Shown here piece after piece: positions 43,268 through 51,469 of a DNA stretch of 64,000 nt. A model generated the notes under the pieces. It did not search any database, was not told the origin of the DNA, and saw only the letters and a program-made list of their open reading frames with translations. The DNA comes from an uncultured Lachnospiraceae bacterium. Lineage in GTDB: Bacteria > Bacillota > Clostridia > Lachnospirales > Lachnospiraceae. How positions within the stretch are numbered: the stretch's first letter is position 1; the number at the start of each line of letters is the position of its first letter. Location: contig CAMEOT010000005.1 in assembly GCA_945929965.1 (NCBI GenBank), positions 1 to 64,000 on the forward strand. Direction: 5' to 3'. The position numbers and the translations under genes are program-made.

Positions 43268-43673
43268 CATCCCTTAGATTTTATCGATATTGTTTGACTA
43301 AAAACAAATTTCGTATTGCTTCTATTGATCATGATGTTATCCCAACTGATTTTTCCGCCAAACGCTATATTACACTAATGGATCTACGTAACACTTATCC
43401 GAATATGCTTACTCATTTATCAATTCAGACGAGCATTCACTTTTACTGTATATATTCCGTCTAGCTGATCATGCCGAAGTAAACGGAACTGTTTACGCAG
43501 AAGATTGTTCCCCTCTCTCTAAATCCGTATTTAAAAAGCCCTTGAGTAAACTCATAAATCAGCTGTTAGCTCATATGTATAAAATGGATTTGATTTCTGA
43601 TGCACATGAAAATTCTTTCTATAATTTTCTATACGAGTACTATGGGGACTTGCGGTATTTTAATATGTTTTAG
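43268..43673 (+). pseudogene. Decayed partial copy of the sigma-like gene
   Basis: From 43296 to the stop at 43671-43673 the sequence follows 40348-40726 closely (about nine in ten bases by eye). The upstream bases 43268-43297 match the 5' flank of copy 1 (39792-39821). The join AACATC...TTGTTTGA-CTAAAAAC shows that the ribosome site and about 157 codons were deleted. A one-base loss near 43389 also shifts the frame and creates an early stop. It cannot make the full protein. Confidence 0.88.
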
Positions 43674-43686
43674 CCTTTAAACAGAG

Positions 43687-43715
43687 AAAAGGAACTCAGA
43701 GTATTTGAGTTCCTT
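43687..43715. terminator. Terminator-like hairpin
   Basis: AAAAGGAACTCA against TGAGTTCCTT, related to the R hairpin, lies just after the decayed sigma-like copy and overlaps the stop of the toxin remnant on the other strand. Confidence 0.55.
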
Positions 43716-43869
43716 AATTACCTACTAATTTTTCATATCTGCGTAGATTCTGATACGGATTATTCCGGATAATATTTACGAGATCTTTTGCATTTTCCGA
43801 AATTTCCACATTCTTCAGCTTCTGCAGATCTTTAACAGCCCGTTTCGTAAAAACAATCTTGTACAGTTT
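43714..43869 (-). pseudogene. RelE/YoeB (Txe) toxin remnant
   Basis: On the minus strand an open frame reads KLYKIVFTKRAVKDLQKLK and continues ENAKDLVNIIRNNPYQNLRRYEKLVGN before a stop. This is the first about 50 residues of a YoeB/Txe-type mRNA interferase. It lacks a start codon, and the C-terminal catalytic part is missing. No antitoxin gene is seen. It is AT-rich and ends at the sharp border with a terminator hairpin. Confidence 0.75.
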
Positions 43870-44109
43870 TGCGTACGTTAATTGTTATTTTTATTATATG
43901 AGAAAATAATAAAAATATTCCTTATTCCGATATTTTTCTACGCATAATAAAAAGGCTCACTAGAAAACACTGAATATTCTCTAGTGAACCTTTTTATTCA
44001 AAAAGCTCAAATCTAGTTTAGTGCACGCACCGCCCTAGTAAAAATCTCCAACGATTTTTGTTCTATAATTTGGTATTTTACACGTTTCTTGCATGTATGT
44101 CAATATTTG
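43870..44109. other. Intergenic region with a terminator, no gene seen
   Basis: It holds AT-rich sequence, the bidirectional terminator at 43946-43998 and about 110 bases after it in which I see no open frame or repeat. Confidence 0.6.
43946..43998. terminator. Bidirectional rho-independent terminator
   Basis: AATAAAAAGG-TCACTAGA against TCTAGTGA-CCTTTTTATT with one mismatch. It lies about 110 bases after the stop of the minus-strand Abi gene and would terminate it. Confidence 0.75.
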
Positions 44110-45108
44110 TTACAAAAAGTTTGTATGTCCTGGATTTTTATTCTTTTTATTAATATATTTTATTATACTGCTCACAAAAACATATGCTTCCTTAATATAT
44201 GGATTTTTTTCAAAATATGCCTTATTTTTACGAGCTCGCCCATCATCATCACAAAACCAATGATATATTTCTTCCATCTTTTTGTTTCTTGATTCTTTCG
44301 TCGCGGATACTTTCATAACATCATTGTATACAAAAAGTAACGTAACAAAATCATGGATAACCGGATTTTTCATCATAGCATCTCTATTATCCAGTTCTCG
44401 AAATTCAGGTATTTTCCCTAAAATAGTAGCTAATTTCTTAGTCTTACTGAATTTTTTAATACTACTGGGTTTTCTTAAAGTACTTAAAATACAATTATTG
44501 TGTGCAGCAGCATTTCTAATGAATTTTATAGATTTCAAATAATCTGCATAGTTAAATGACGGATACGTTTGATAATATAATTGATATAATTCCATAAAAT
44601 TTCCAAAAGAAAACAATTCAACAATATTCCATACCGCTAATTTTTCAGGCTCCTTAAACTCATTTAAATGCTTTTCTGCCAGATCTGAACAAAAAGAATA
44701 TTTATCTGCTTTTCCTTGAATGTCGTTTTGGGCATTCGGATGATATTCAAGAAACAGCTTTACAATATTATATCCATCTTCTTTAGAATTATTACTCAAA
44801 TCATTCATTAATCGCACTTTTAGGAAATGTTCCACATCCAACGACATTTCTAAAATAATCTTTCTAATGTACATATCTAATTTTGATAATTCTACTAGAT
44901 ATGCAAAATCTAAATTATAGTACTTTTTCGTTTGGATATTAACATTATAATTTCTTGCATACGATTTCAATTTAAAATAGTAATTATTGTATTTGAGAAA
45001 TTTCTTGGCATCCTCTTTTGAATACAATTCAAATTGTACATTTTTATCTATCATGTCCTGAATTTGTTGTTCTACCGATAACTTTATTTTCCCATTCTGC
45101 TCTGCCAT
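44110..45108 (-). CDS. Abi_2 family abortive-infection protein (AbiD/AbiF type, HEPN)
   Basis: The 332-residue protein fits the Abi_2 family: LSVEQQIQDMIDKN near the start, then YNNYYFKLKSYARNY, LVELSKLDMYIRKIILEMSLDVEHFLKVRLMND, FGNFMELYQLYY and SIKFIRNAAAHNNCILS. The RNAAAH motif (R198-H203) is the RX4H ribonuclease signature of HEPN domains in this family, so an RNA-cleaving growth-arrest role is likely. It is a single-gene unit with a terminator downstream. Its promoter has the same box and -10 spacing as the KAP NTPase and TIR operon promoters (boxes 45193-45200 and 45215-45223). Confidence 0.85.
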   Translation of the reverse strand: MAEQNGKIKLSVEQQIQDMIDKNVQFELYSKEDAKKFLKYNNYYFKLKSYARNYNVNIQTKKYYNLDFAYLVELSKLDMYIRKIILEMSLDVEHFLKVRLMNDLSNNSKEDGYNIVKLFLEYHPNAQNDIQGKADKYSFCSDLAEKHLNEFKEPEKLAVWNIVELFSFGNFMELYQLYYQTYPSFNYADYLKSIKFIRNAAAHNNCILSTLRKPSSIKKFSKTKKLATILGKIPEFRELDNRDAMMKNPVIHDFVTLLFVYNDVMKVSATKESRNKKMEEIYHWFCDDDGRARKNKAYFEKNPYIKEAYVFVSSIIKYINKKNKNPGHTNFL

Positions 45109-45164
45109 CTGGTATTTTCTCCAATCTTATCGTTCCCTTATCACTTTTTAATGTAAGTACTTAT

Positions 45165-45223
45165 ATAATACTATATTTTAAGGCACTCATCATTTCGTTT
45201 GTCTGTCTTATCTATTTCGATTT
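45165..45223 (-). promoter_or_regulatory. Shared-box promoter of the Abi gene
   Basis: Plus-strand boxes TTTCGTTT (45193-45200) and TTTCGATTT (45215-45223) start 22 bases apart. The nearer one begins 22 bases after the -10 (TATTAT on the minus strand, 45165-45170). The far box also forms the palindrome TTTCGATTTATCGAAA. The same layout precedes the KAP NTPase and TIR genes. Confidence 0.65.
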
Positions 45224-45231
45224 ATCGAAAC

Positions 45232-45273
45232 AAAAAACTTAGAGCCGAATCGTCCAAATTGCTCTAAGTTTTC
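45232..45273 (-). terminator. Rho-independent terminator of the 43-residue gene
   Basis: On the minus strand AAAACTTAGAGC and GCTCTAAGTTTTTT form a stem ending in T6, seven bases after the stop at 45280. Confidence 0.75.
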
Positions 45274-45279
45274 TGATTT

Positions 45280-45411
45280 TTATTTATCAGCTACCGGTAT
45301 TTTAAAAGCCTTTTTGCCATATGCAGCTGCGTATATTCTCACTCCATTGACAGTGATCCATGGGCGATAAATATACCGTCGTTCCTTGGCTGGTTCTTTA
45401 TTCGTGTCCAT
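45280..45411 (-). CDS. Small basic protein, 43 residues, unknown
   Basis: The start is the ATG at 45411, seven bases after AAGGAGG; an ATG six bases earlier is too close to that site. The product has a highly charged start (MDTNKEPAKERRYIYRPW) and then ITVNGVRIYAAAYGKKAFKIPV, an amphipathic short beta/helix pattern. Short proteins of this type are common in mobile regions of gut Firmicutes, but I know no function. The strong ribosome site and its own terminator support a real gene. The longer 77-residue frame starts within untranslated sequence. Confidence 0.6.
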   Translation of the reverse strand: MDTNKEPAKERRYIYRPWITVNGVRIYAAAYGKKAFKIPVADK

Positions 45412-45514
45412 AACCATACCTCCTTTTTCAATTTGTGCTTGAAAAAGGCAGAACCATTTGTTACAATAATATTGATTTTCACGTGGACGATTCGCTTCGT
45501 TCCACCCTTTCAAG

Positions 45515-45541
45515 GAGACAAGGACCCCTAATCCTTGTCTC
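45515..45541. other. Perfect short hairpin
   Basis: GAGACAAGGA-CCCCTAA-TCCTTGTCTC is a perfect ten-base stem between the 270-residue gene (ends 45573) and the 43-residue gene. It lacks a T-run on the minus strand, so it may be an mRNA processing or stabilising structure. Confidence 0.5.
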
Positions 45542-45572
45542 TATTTATGTAAAAGCCTATAGCTTAAACATA

Positions 45573-46385
45573 CTAATTATCCAGGCCATATTGTCTCGAC
45601 AAGATCAAATGCAACATGTCATAGACATATTGTGCATCCTCTTTGCTTGTGTTCTGAGGCATCTCTAAGACAGCACGCCTACCATCTATAAATGCTATTG
45701 GGAACACAATCCTATTATTTTCTTTCTTCTCATTTTCATAAGACTGCTTTTGCGGTTCATCTGCATCAGCAAATGTCCTCTTTTCCCTTTGTGTTTCCTG
45801 CACTTCTTTGTGCTCTAAGATATCATTCGGTGTACTATCGTTTTGCATATTTGCTTCAACAAAATTTGCAATTTCTTCCGCATTCACTTTTAATCTTGTA
45901 GGTAAGCCCTTACGACCTACGAACAACATTCCAAAGCCAGCTGCAGTGCAGATTCTAAAGAAGCATACAGCTCTGTCTTTCATAGTATTGTCATTTTCAT
46001 CTGCCATATCAAACTTAGCATTCTCATGCCAGTATGAAGCAAGTTCTACATTGGTTATTTCAAGGTTTTCCGTTCCTCTATAATGTAACCACTCCATAGC
46101 TGTCTGATACGCTTCGATATCCCATATAATTTCACGATAGATCAGCTTTACCTCTTCACTGTCTTGTGCCTTCGCCAGACGCTTCCCTCTATCTGAAAGT
46201 TTTAACTTGTCTCCCTCTCGGCTCACGATTCCCCAGGTAATATAAGCATAGACTTTTCTTCCATCCCACAAACGTTTATCCATGGCAGCTTTTGCGTCTT
46301 CAATGGTAGCGCCGCTTACTTTTGTTGACAAATATTTTGTTATCTTTGACACATCTTCCGGAGATGCCATAATTGGGAGTTGCAT
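45573..46385 (-). CDS. Winged-helix-like protein of unknown function (DUF5343-like, tentative)
   Basis: The 270-residue protein starts MQLPIMASPEDVSKITKYLSTKVSG. Residues about 25-75 (TIEDAKAAMDKRLWDGRKVYAYITWGIVSREGDKLKLSDRGKRLAKA) read like a winged helix with a repeated 'gly-ile-val...leu-ser' wing. A second helical part (80-175) and a linker of charged residues (180-220) follow, and the end (IVFPIAFIDGRRAVLEMPQN) is a short beta-rich piece. The first part recalls DUF5343 proteins of defence regions, but this is tentative. It has an excellent promoter (TTGACA-16-TATAAT, 46418-46445), AAAGGGG as ribosome site and no obvious partner. Confidence 0.6.
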   Translation of the reverse strand: MQLPIMASPEDVSKITKYLSTKVSGATIEDAKAAMDKRLWDGRKVYAYITWGIVSREGDKLKLSDRGKRLAKAQDSEEVKLIYREIIWDIEAYQTAMEWLHYRGTENLEITNVELASYWHENAKFDMADENDNTMKDRAVCFFRICTAAGFGMLFVGRKGLPTRLKVNAEEIANFVEANMQNDSTPNDILEHKEVQETQREKRTFADADEPQKQSYENEKKENNRIVFPIAFIDGRRAVLEMPQNTSKEDAQYVYDMLHLILSRQYGLDN

Positions 46386-46417
46386 ACAGGTTACCCCTTT
46401 CGTCTTATTTTAATTAT

Positions 46418-46445
46418 ATTATATCTCTCTTTGCTCAAATGTCAA
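46418..46445 (-). promoter_or_regulatory. Consensus promoter of the 270-residue gene
   Basis: On the minus strand TTGACA (46440-46445), a 16-base spacer and TATAAT (46418-46423) match the housekeeping consensus exactly. There are no TTTCG boxes here, unlike the neighbouring genes. Confidence 0.85.
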
Positions 46446-46637
46446 TCATTTTCTTTTTTATTTTATTAAAAACGTATATTCTCTTTTTTATAACTGTTTG
46501 AGCTTTTTATATGTAGCCCCACTTCTTCATTATTTTTATTATTTTTCCCTTCTTTGTTTTCTTTTCTGTCGTTGTTAGGTTCATTAAGCCTTATTATTTT
46601 AACTTTTCAGGAACTTTTTATCTACTTTTTTATTATA

Positions 46638-49190
46638 TCAAGCTTTTACATTTTCTTTTTTCATTTTATTCCATATCAATAAAATCTGTTTTTCGCCTCC
46701 CGTTTTGGGAAGTGCCCTTTTTACCAATTCATCTACTCTGCTTTTATTATTAAAAAGTAACATTACATTTTTTTCTTCTATATAGTACTCGCTTCCCTTT
46801 TCTGTTATTGTTTCTTCAATTACATCCTCTATGATTCTAAAAATATTATCGCAATTCGCTATTTCGTTCATATATCTTCGGAAAATATTCCTCTCATTTT
46901 CCGAGAATCCCATGCATAGTGACCAAATTTGCCCTCTTTGATACAGTTCATCACTGTAAATATTAATCTTTTGAGAAACAATCTTATTACATAATTGTCG
47001 ATATTCTTTTTCTGCTGCTCTTCGTAATAACATATACTGTTTGTTACCCCTTTGAACATGTCCATTACTGATACGCTGCAATTCTGCCAATATAAAAATA
47101 TTATAATTTTGAGAAACCTCTCGTAACAATTCTGCAATTTGTGTCGATTCTGCATCTTTTAATAAAGTTACCATCACAGATACAACTCTTTGTACCTTCG
47201 ATGAATAAACTCCCACTTCTGCTGAAGTGAAATATTGATACTTATTGCAGATTCCTTTTGCTACTATATAACGCTTATCCCTTTCAATTTGCTCCAGTTT
47301 GCTTTGAAGTCTGTTTAGCCACTCTAATTGTTCTTCTTCCTTTATGCTCTCAATTGCTCTCTCTGTAATAGAAATGCCCTGAATATGTCCTATTTTATTT
47401 ATCATCTTTATAAAGGCGTCAACACTCGCGAAAATTTTTATGAAATTATTTTCTCCATACGAAAAATACAAATCAAAATACTTTGCACTCGCTATACTCG
47501 CAATCAAATCATGCTTTGTATCATTGTCTTTTAATTCATACTCCTCCCGTAGTTCGAAGCCTCCTAGGTATCTTTTAACATAAGGGAATAATTCAGACAG
47601 CACTTCTTCATAACCAGTGTACTTTCTAAAAAGTTCTTCAAAAAATTTCTTTCCTTCCTCATTAAATGGTACACTTTTTGTTTTATAACTGCTCTGATCA
47701 TACAGAATAGAATAATCCCTCGACACAAAAAATTTCTGATTCCTCTTAATTTCATCGTAAAGACCCGGCTCTAAAAATCTAATAGTCTCAATTGCCAGTA
47801 AATGTGGTTTATAAAGAGCTTCATCATACCAAAAAGTATTAATAAAAGCTGTATTCAACAAACGTTTTAACTGTCGTAAATTTGTTACTGTCTGACATAT
47901 AATTTTGATTACCGATTGATATTCCTTATTTTTTTCATAATCCACCCCGTAATAATATAATGTTTCCTGCAAACATCTTTCATACAATCTCACTTTTGTT
48001 TTTCTGGAGATTTCAGGAATAGGTATTTCCTGCTGAACAATCTTTTCTATATATTGTGGATTTATTTTATTTATATTAGAGAACACTTCACGAATTCTAC
48101 CTTCATCGTATGCAAGCACGTACACTACATTGGGCAGATCGAACACTGTTCCAATCAATTTGAACAAGAAAAGAATATTATCGGTCTCTGCTCTGTCAAT
48201 ATTATCAATCATAAAAACTACCGTCTTGTTCAGTTGTCGTAAAAACATACTCATTCTCTGTTTCATTCTTTTTACAGATTCATAGTCACCACTCTCTACC
48301 ACAAATATGTCTTCCAAAATTCCTGTTAACTTATATTCATCTATTATTGTACCTTTTAGTCTTCTAATCATGGTTCTGCTACTATAGGAGCTATATTTAA
48401 TTCCAATTCTACTAAGGATCTCATCATACATAGCAATTAGCAGAGCTTCTTGGGAACCAAATATCCACGGGTCAAAATTATCTATTACTACCACATCTTT
48501 GGGATTTCCATATAATTTTTCTTTCAAAATATGTAAAATTGTTGTCTTCCCACTCCCCCAGCTTCCCTTCAGACCAATAACATACGAATGTTGTGGATTG
48601 CATCCGTCGATAGAACTATAAATCGTTTTTATTAATGCATTTCTTTCCAATAGGTCATAATCAACCGCCTCCTCTTTAAACATAAGAGGGCATCTTTTAC
48701 TTTCTACCTTTCCATCCAGCAATTCTTTTAAATCAACTACACCACTTGTTTGTGCATTTATACTTTTACTTTTTCTTGAGCAAAAATATATTCGTGCCCC
48801 TAATAAAACTGCCGAAAAAATACCTATGCATATAAGTATCAATAATTTATAGCTGCATAACAAATATAATAATTGTTCGCTAATTCCAATAATAATTGTC
48901 GCCAAGCAAATAGCTATCAGTATTTCGTCGCTAACATTACCACAAGGGATTTTTAGTAAATCTACAAAGTGACGCTTTATTAACATCACAATCATTACAG
49001 CAATCGTAGCCGCTGCTATAACCATGAACGAATTCTTTCCGATTTTCTCTATGCATAATATCAGAAATTGATTTATATCAGCCAAAAGTACCAGACTTGA
49101 AATTAAAGTTGCTCCCAAAAAACTCTTATACAATGATATGTTGCTCCAATATGCATTACTCATATTGTCCTGATCTATTGTTCTTTTCAT
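46638..49190 (-). CDS. KAP family P-loop NTPase, membrane-associated
   Basis: The 850-residue protein has four hydrophobic segments (about residues 24-48, 54-72, 88-108, 114-134), then a KAP NTPase domain. Walker A is GLKGSWGSGKTT (206-217). VVVIDNFDPWIFGS and the Walker B region VVFMIDNIDRAET follow, then YVLAYDEGRIREVF and KIVQQEIPIPEIS. The C-terminal third is helical and charged. KAP NTPases are known from plasmid and phage-exclusion functions (PifA group) and sit at the membrane. This gene stands alone with a promoter carrying the shared TTTCG boxes and is preceded by the terminator of the ASCH gene. Its trigger and effect are unknown. Confidence 0.82.
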   Translation of the reverse strand: MKRTIDQDNMSNAYWSNISLYKSFLGATLISSLVLLADINQFLILCIEKIGKNSFMVIAAATIAVMIVMLIKRHFVDLLKIPCGNVSDEILIAICLATIIIGISEQLLYLLCSYKLLILICIGIFSAVLLGARIYFCSRKSKSINAQTSGVVDLKELLDGKVESKRCPLMFKEEAVDYDLLERNALIKTIYSSIDGCNPQHSYVIGLKGSWGSGKTTILHILKEKLYGNPKDVVVIDNFDPWIFGSQEALLIAMYDEILSRIGIKYSSYSSRTMIRRLKGTIIDEYKLTGILEDIFVVESGDYESVKRMKQRMSMFLRQLNKTVVFMIDNIDRAETDNILFLFKLIGTVFDLPNVVYVLAYDEGRIREVFSNINKINPQYIEKIVQQEIPIPEISRKTKVRLYERCLQETLYYYGVDYEKNKEYQSVIKIICQTVTNLRQLKRLLNTAFINTFWYDEALYKPHLLAIETIRFLEPGLYDEIKRNQKFFVSRDYSILYDQSSYKTKSVPFNEEGKKFFEELFRKYTGYEEVLSELFPYVKRYLGGFELREEYELKDNDTKHDLIASIASAKYFDLYFSYGENNFIKIFASVDAFIKMINKIGHIQGISITERAIESIKEEEQLEWLNRLQSKLEQIERDKRYIVAKGICNKYQYFTSAEVGVYSSKVQRVVSVMVTLLKDAESTQIAELLREVSQNYNIFILAELQRISNGHVQRGNKQYMLLRRAAEKEYRQLCNKIVSQKINIYSDELYQRGQIWSLCMGFSENERNIFRRYMNEIANCDNIFRIIEDVIEETITEKGSEYYIEEKNVMLLFNNKSRVDELVKRALPKTGGEKQILLIWNKMKKENVKA

Positions 49191-49230
49191 TTATTGCTCC
49201 TTATCCTTCGTATATGTGTTATATGATTTT

Positions 49231-49288
49231 ATTATACTTCCATTTTCGTTTTTTCTTATTTCGATTTATTCATAGTCCATTTCGTTTT
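49231..49288 (-). promoter_or_regulatory. Shared-box promoter of the KAP NTPase gene
   Basis: Plus-strand boxes TTTCGATTT (49259-49267) and TTTCGTTTT (49280-49288) start 21 bases apart; an extra TTTCGTT is at 49244. The -10 TATAAT (minus strand, 49231-49236) is 22 bases from the nearer full box, as in the Abi and TIR promoters. Confidence 0.65.
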
Positions 49289-49295
49289 TTCAAAG

Positions 49296-49330
49296 CAAAA
49301 AAACAGAAGGTAACAATTTTAACCTTCTGC
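49296..49330 (-). terminator. Rho-independent terminator of the ASCH gene
   Basis: On the minus strand CAGAAGGT-TAAAATTGTT-ACCTTCTG is followed by T7. It lies 30 bases after the stop at 49360 and just upstream of the KAP promoter boxes, separating the two units. Confidence 0.8.
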
Positions 49331-49359
49331 TTTCTATAATTGATCCTGCATCATACCTA

Positions 49360-49737
49360 CTACATTTCTTCTATGTACTGAAAAGACTGAGGAGCACTAC
49401 TAATTCCGTAATCTTTCAACTTTTTGGGTTCTTCGTATTTCACTACATTCCTCAGTTTGTATGCCACAGCCTGTTCCCGGTCTATATAATACTTATCAAA
49501 AAAAGCCTTGTCAATTCCGGAGTTTTTTTGTGTCTTCTTCCAAAGGCTTTCCGGATCTTCAATTAAAATATCCTCAACCTCTGCTTCTCCTACAACTTTC
49601 ATGACAGGATTGGTGGAATAAATCAATATTTTATCAACGTGTCTCTTGCAAGCCCTCTTCCGGAATTCATATTTCTTGGTTCCATTCATTATGTTTTCAA
49701 CATGCTGAGGATTAATTGACAGTAATATGGCGCACAT
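49360..49737 (-). CDS. ASCH (PUA-like) domain protein
   Basis: The ATG at 49737 (125 residues) has GTGGAGTG before it; the longer frame adds 16 unconserved residues. The protein is a single ASCH domain: AILLSINPQHVENIMNGTKKYEFRKRACKR with the substrate-binding EFRKR, KILIYSTNPVMKVVGEAEVEDI and, near the end, AVAYKLRNVVKYEEPKKL. ASCH proteins bind RNA or modified nucleotides or nucleosides. It follows a P-loop kinase gene and a GNAT-PUA gene in the same direction, and may read or act on a modified nucleotide made by them; this is inferred. It ends with a strong terminator. Confidence 0.78.
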   Translation of the reverse strand: MCAILLSINPQHVENIMNGTKKYEFRKRACKRHVDKILIYSTNPVMKVVGEAEVEDILIEDPESLWKKTQKNSGIDKAFFDKYYIDREQAVAYKLRNVVKYEEPKKLKDYGISSAPQSFQYIEEM

Positions 49738-49816
49738 ATCATTCACTCCACTTCTTAATCTTCTATCTACTGTATTATACTTCAAAGCACCTTATATTTC
49801 AACCTTTTATCGAACA

Positions 49817-50872
49817 TTAGTTCCTATTTATTAATATTTTATCTGCGCCGCCTCTTTGGGCAATCTTGTAAAACTGCTCATCCGACAATTTAAGGAAACC
49901 CCAGTATTGGTTGCGATCTAATCCAATACTTTCTATTAAATCATGACGGACAATTCTTTTTTTGAAGGCAAAATTATAGGTCATTTTAATTGCTTTACAA
50001 TATCCTCTTTTATACCAATAATGTAAATTTTCCTTATCAAACACACTATATTTGCTGGCATAATTATAAAATTGTTCAAAGTCTTTAAATTCATTTTGCG
50101 TTTTTACATCTTCTACAACACAAATAGAAGATGCTACCGAAGAATATTCTGCACTTTTTCCATTCTCTCTTTCGCCGGTTCTGTATAAGACCAAGATATC
50201 ACCCTGTTTCAAATATTCTACCCCATCCATTCTGCATACATATATTTTATGAATAGAATTTGTATAAGAAACGTCCGTTATTATATTTTTATTCTCTGTT
50301 ACTAAGATTGAATCTGGAAACATAACCGAATGATATTGTGGATATATGCTTAATAAATATTTTCTCCCGCTGCAATTAATATAGGGAAAATCTTTATCTA
50401 TGTTTCCTGTTATTCTTTTCATTTGTTTTACATATACATTTTCCTTATGTGATCCTTCACCCTTTGTCCCACACAATTCAAAACCAAAGCGTTGAACCAA
50501 TCCGATAAGAGACTGATGTTTTTCATATATTGTAGTATAACACACATCGGCATCGGCACTCATGGCGCTATCAATGATTATTTTTATGAACTGTTCGCCC
50601 ATCTTCGTACCATGGGCATTAATTTTAAATGTTCCGACTTTTAAAATCTTATCTGCGTTAATATTTGGAACAACATCATCTACTAATTCTCGTTCTAACT
50701 TCAGATATAGGAAACCAATTACTTTTCCATTTTCATACTGTACAAAAGCCTTCTTATCACTTTTGCCTTCAAACCACTCATCAAATCCAGGATAATCCTC
50801 TCGTAACGATTCAAAAAAAGGATCATTTAAATCAATTTCCGAAAATGTCTTACATACTATATTATTCCCCAT
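49817..50872 (-). CDS. GNAT acetyltransferase fused to a PUA/EVE-like domain
   Basis: The start is the ATG at 50872, which overlaps the stop of the kinase gene as TGATG; 351 residues. Residues 1-150 are GNAT-like: YENGKVIGFLYLKLE, VPNINADKILKVGTFKINAHGTKMGEQFIKIII (acetyl-CoA loop) and HQSLIGLVQRFGFELCGTK. Residues about 155-351 look PUA/EVE-like: YLKQGDILVLYRTGE, SSVASSICVVEDV, KYSVFDKENLHYWYKRGYCKAIKMTYNF and WGFLKLSDEQFYKIA. This acetyltransferase-plus-nucleic-acid-binding architecture suggests it acetylates a base or a tRNA/rRNA, or a protein bound to one. Translational coupling to the kinase gene implies they work together. Confidence 0.68.
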   Translation of the reverse strand: MGNNIVCKTFSEIDLNDPFFESLREDYPGFDEWFEGKSDKKAFVQYENGKVIGFLYLKLERELVDDVVPNINADKILKVGTFKINAHGTKMGEQFIKIIIDSAMSADADVCYTTIYEKHQSLIGLVQRFGFELCGTKGEGSHKENVYVKQMKRITGNIDKDFPYINCSGRKYLLSIYPQYHSVMFPDSILVTENKNIITDVSYTNSIHKIYVCRMDGVEYLKQGDILVLYRTGERENGKSAEYSSVASSICVVEDVKTQNEFKDFEQFYNYASKYSVFDKENLHYWYKRGYCKAIKMTYNFAFKKRIVRHDLIESIGLDRNQYWGFLKLSDEQFYKIAQRGGADKILINRN

Positions 50873-51408
50873 CACTGTTCCCCCATTTCTTCCAGTATCT
50901 CTGTGAACTGTCTTCCCGTACAATTATGTGTTATCGTCATACACTGTATACCGTATTTCTTTTGCAATTCTAAAGCATATATCCGTTCTTCCCTTTGCAT
51001 TTCTTCTATATCATTTATATTGATTCTCCTTGAATCTCTTTGTAATATCCTGTCGCTAATGTTAGCGGAAGTGTCTTGTAATAAAATAATTCCAGCAATT
51101 CCGGTTTCACTAAAAAAATATTCCGGAATTCGTTCCACCAATCCGCTTGCGTTGAAAAGGCATATATGCCCATCTATAATCAGGTTCTGTGTATTCTGAA
51201 TCTGTTCTTTCCTAATAGCCTGGATAAGAACATGTTGATTATTACTTATATTGCTTACTCGCTTATACCCTGCATCTGCAGCCGAATGATACTTTTCAAT
51301 CAGCTGACTGGCTGAGTATACCTCGTAGTTTCGAATACACTTTCTTACCTTATCCAGGAAATAGCCTTTTCCAACGCCATGTACCCCTGACAATAAAAAA
51401 GTCTTCAG
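50872..51408 (-). CDS. P-loop kinase-like ATPase, probable non-AUG start
   Basis: In the ATG/GTG/TTG reading the protein begins at the TTG at 51393 (MSGVHGVGKG...), which cuts off the beta strand before the P-loop. The frame stays open to a CTG at 51408 giving xKTFLLSGVHGVGKG, with GAGGGGG about five bases before it, so I use the CTG (178 residues). Walker A is GVHGVGKG. IIDGHICLFNASG, GIILLQDTSANISDRILQRDSRR (lid-like, arginine-rich) and QCMTITHNCTGRQF resemble adenylate-kinase/nucleoside-kinase-type proteins. Its stop overlaps the start of the GNAT-PUA gene. It lies 61 bases after the small membrane protein of the TIR operon. Confidence 0.65.
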   Translation of the reverse strand: MKTFLLSGVHGVGKGYFLDKVRKCIRNYEVYSASQLIEKYHSAADAGYKRVSNISNNQHVLIQAIRKEQIQNTQNLIIDGHICLFNASGLVERIPEYFFSETGIAGIILLQDTSANISDRILQRDSRRININDIEEMQREERIYALELQKKYGIQCMTITHNCTGRQFTEILEEMGEQ

Positions 51409-51469
51409 ATTATCCCCCTCTTTCTGCTATGTATATCTTTATCTTGTTGTAAAATTACATTGAAACATT

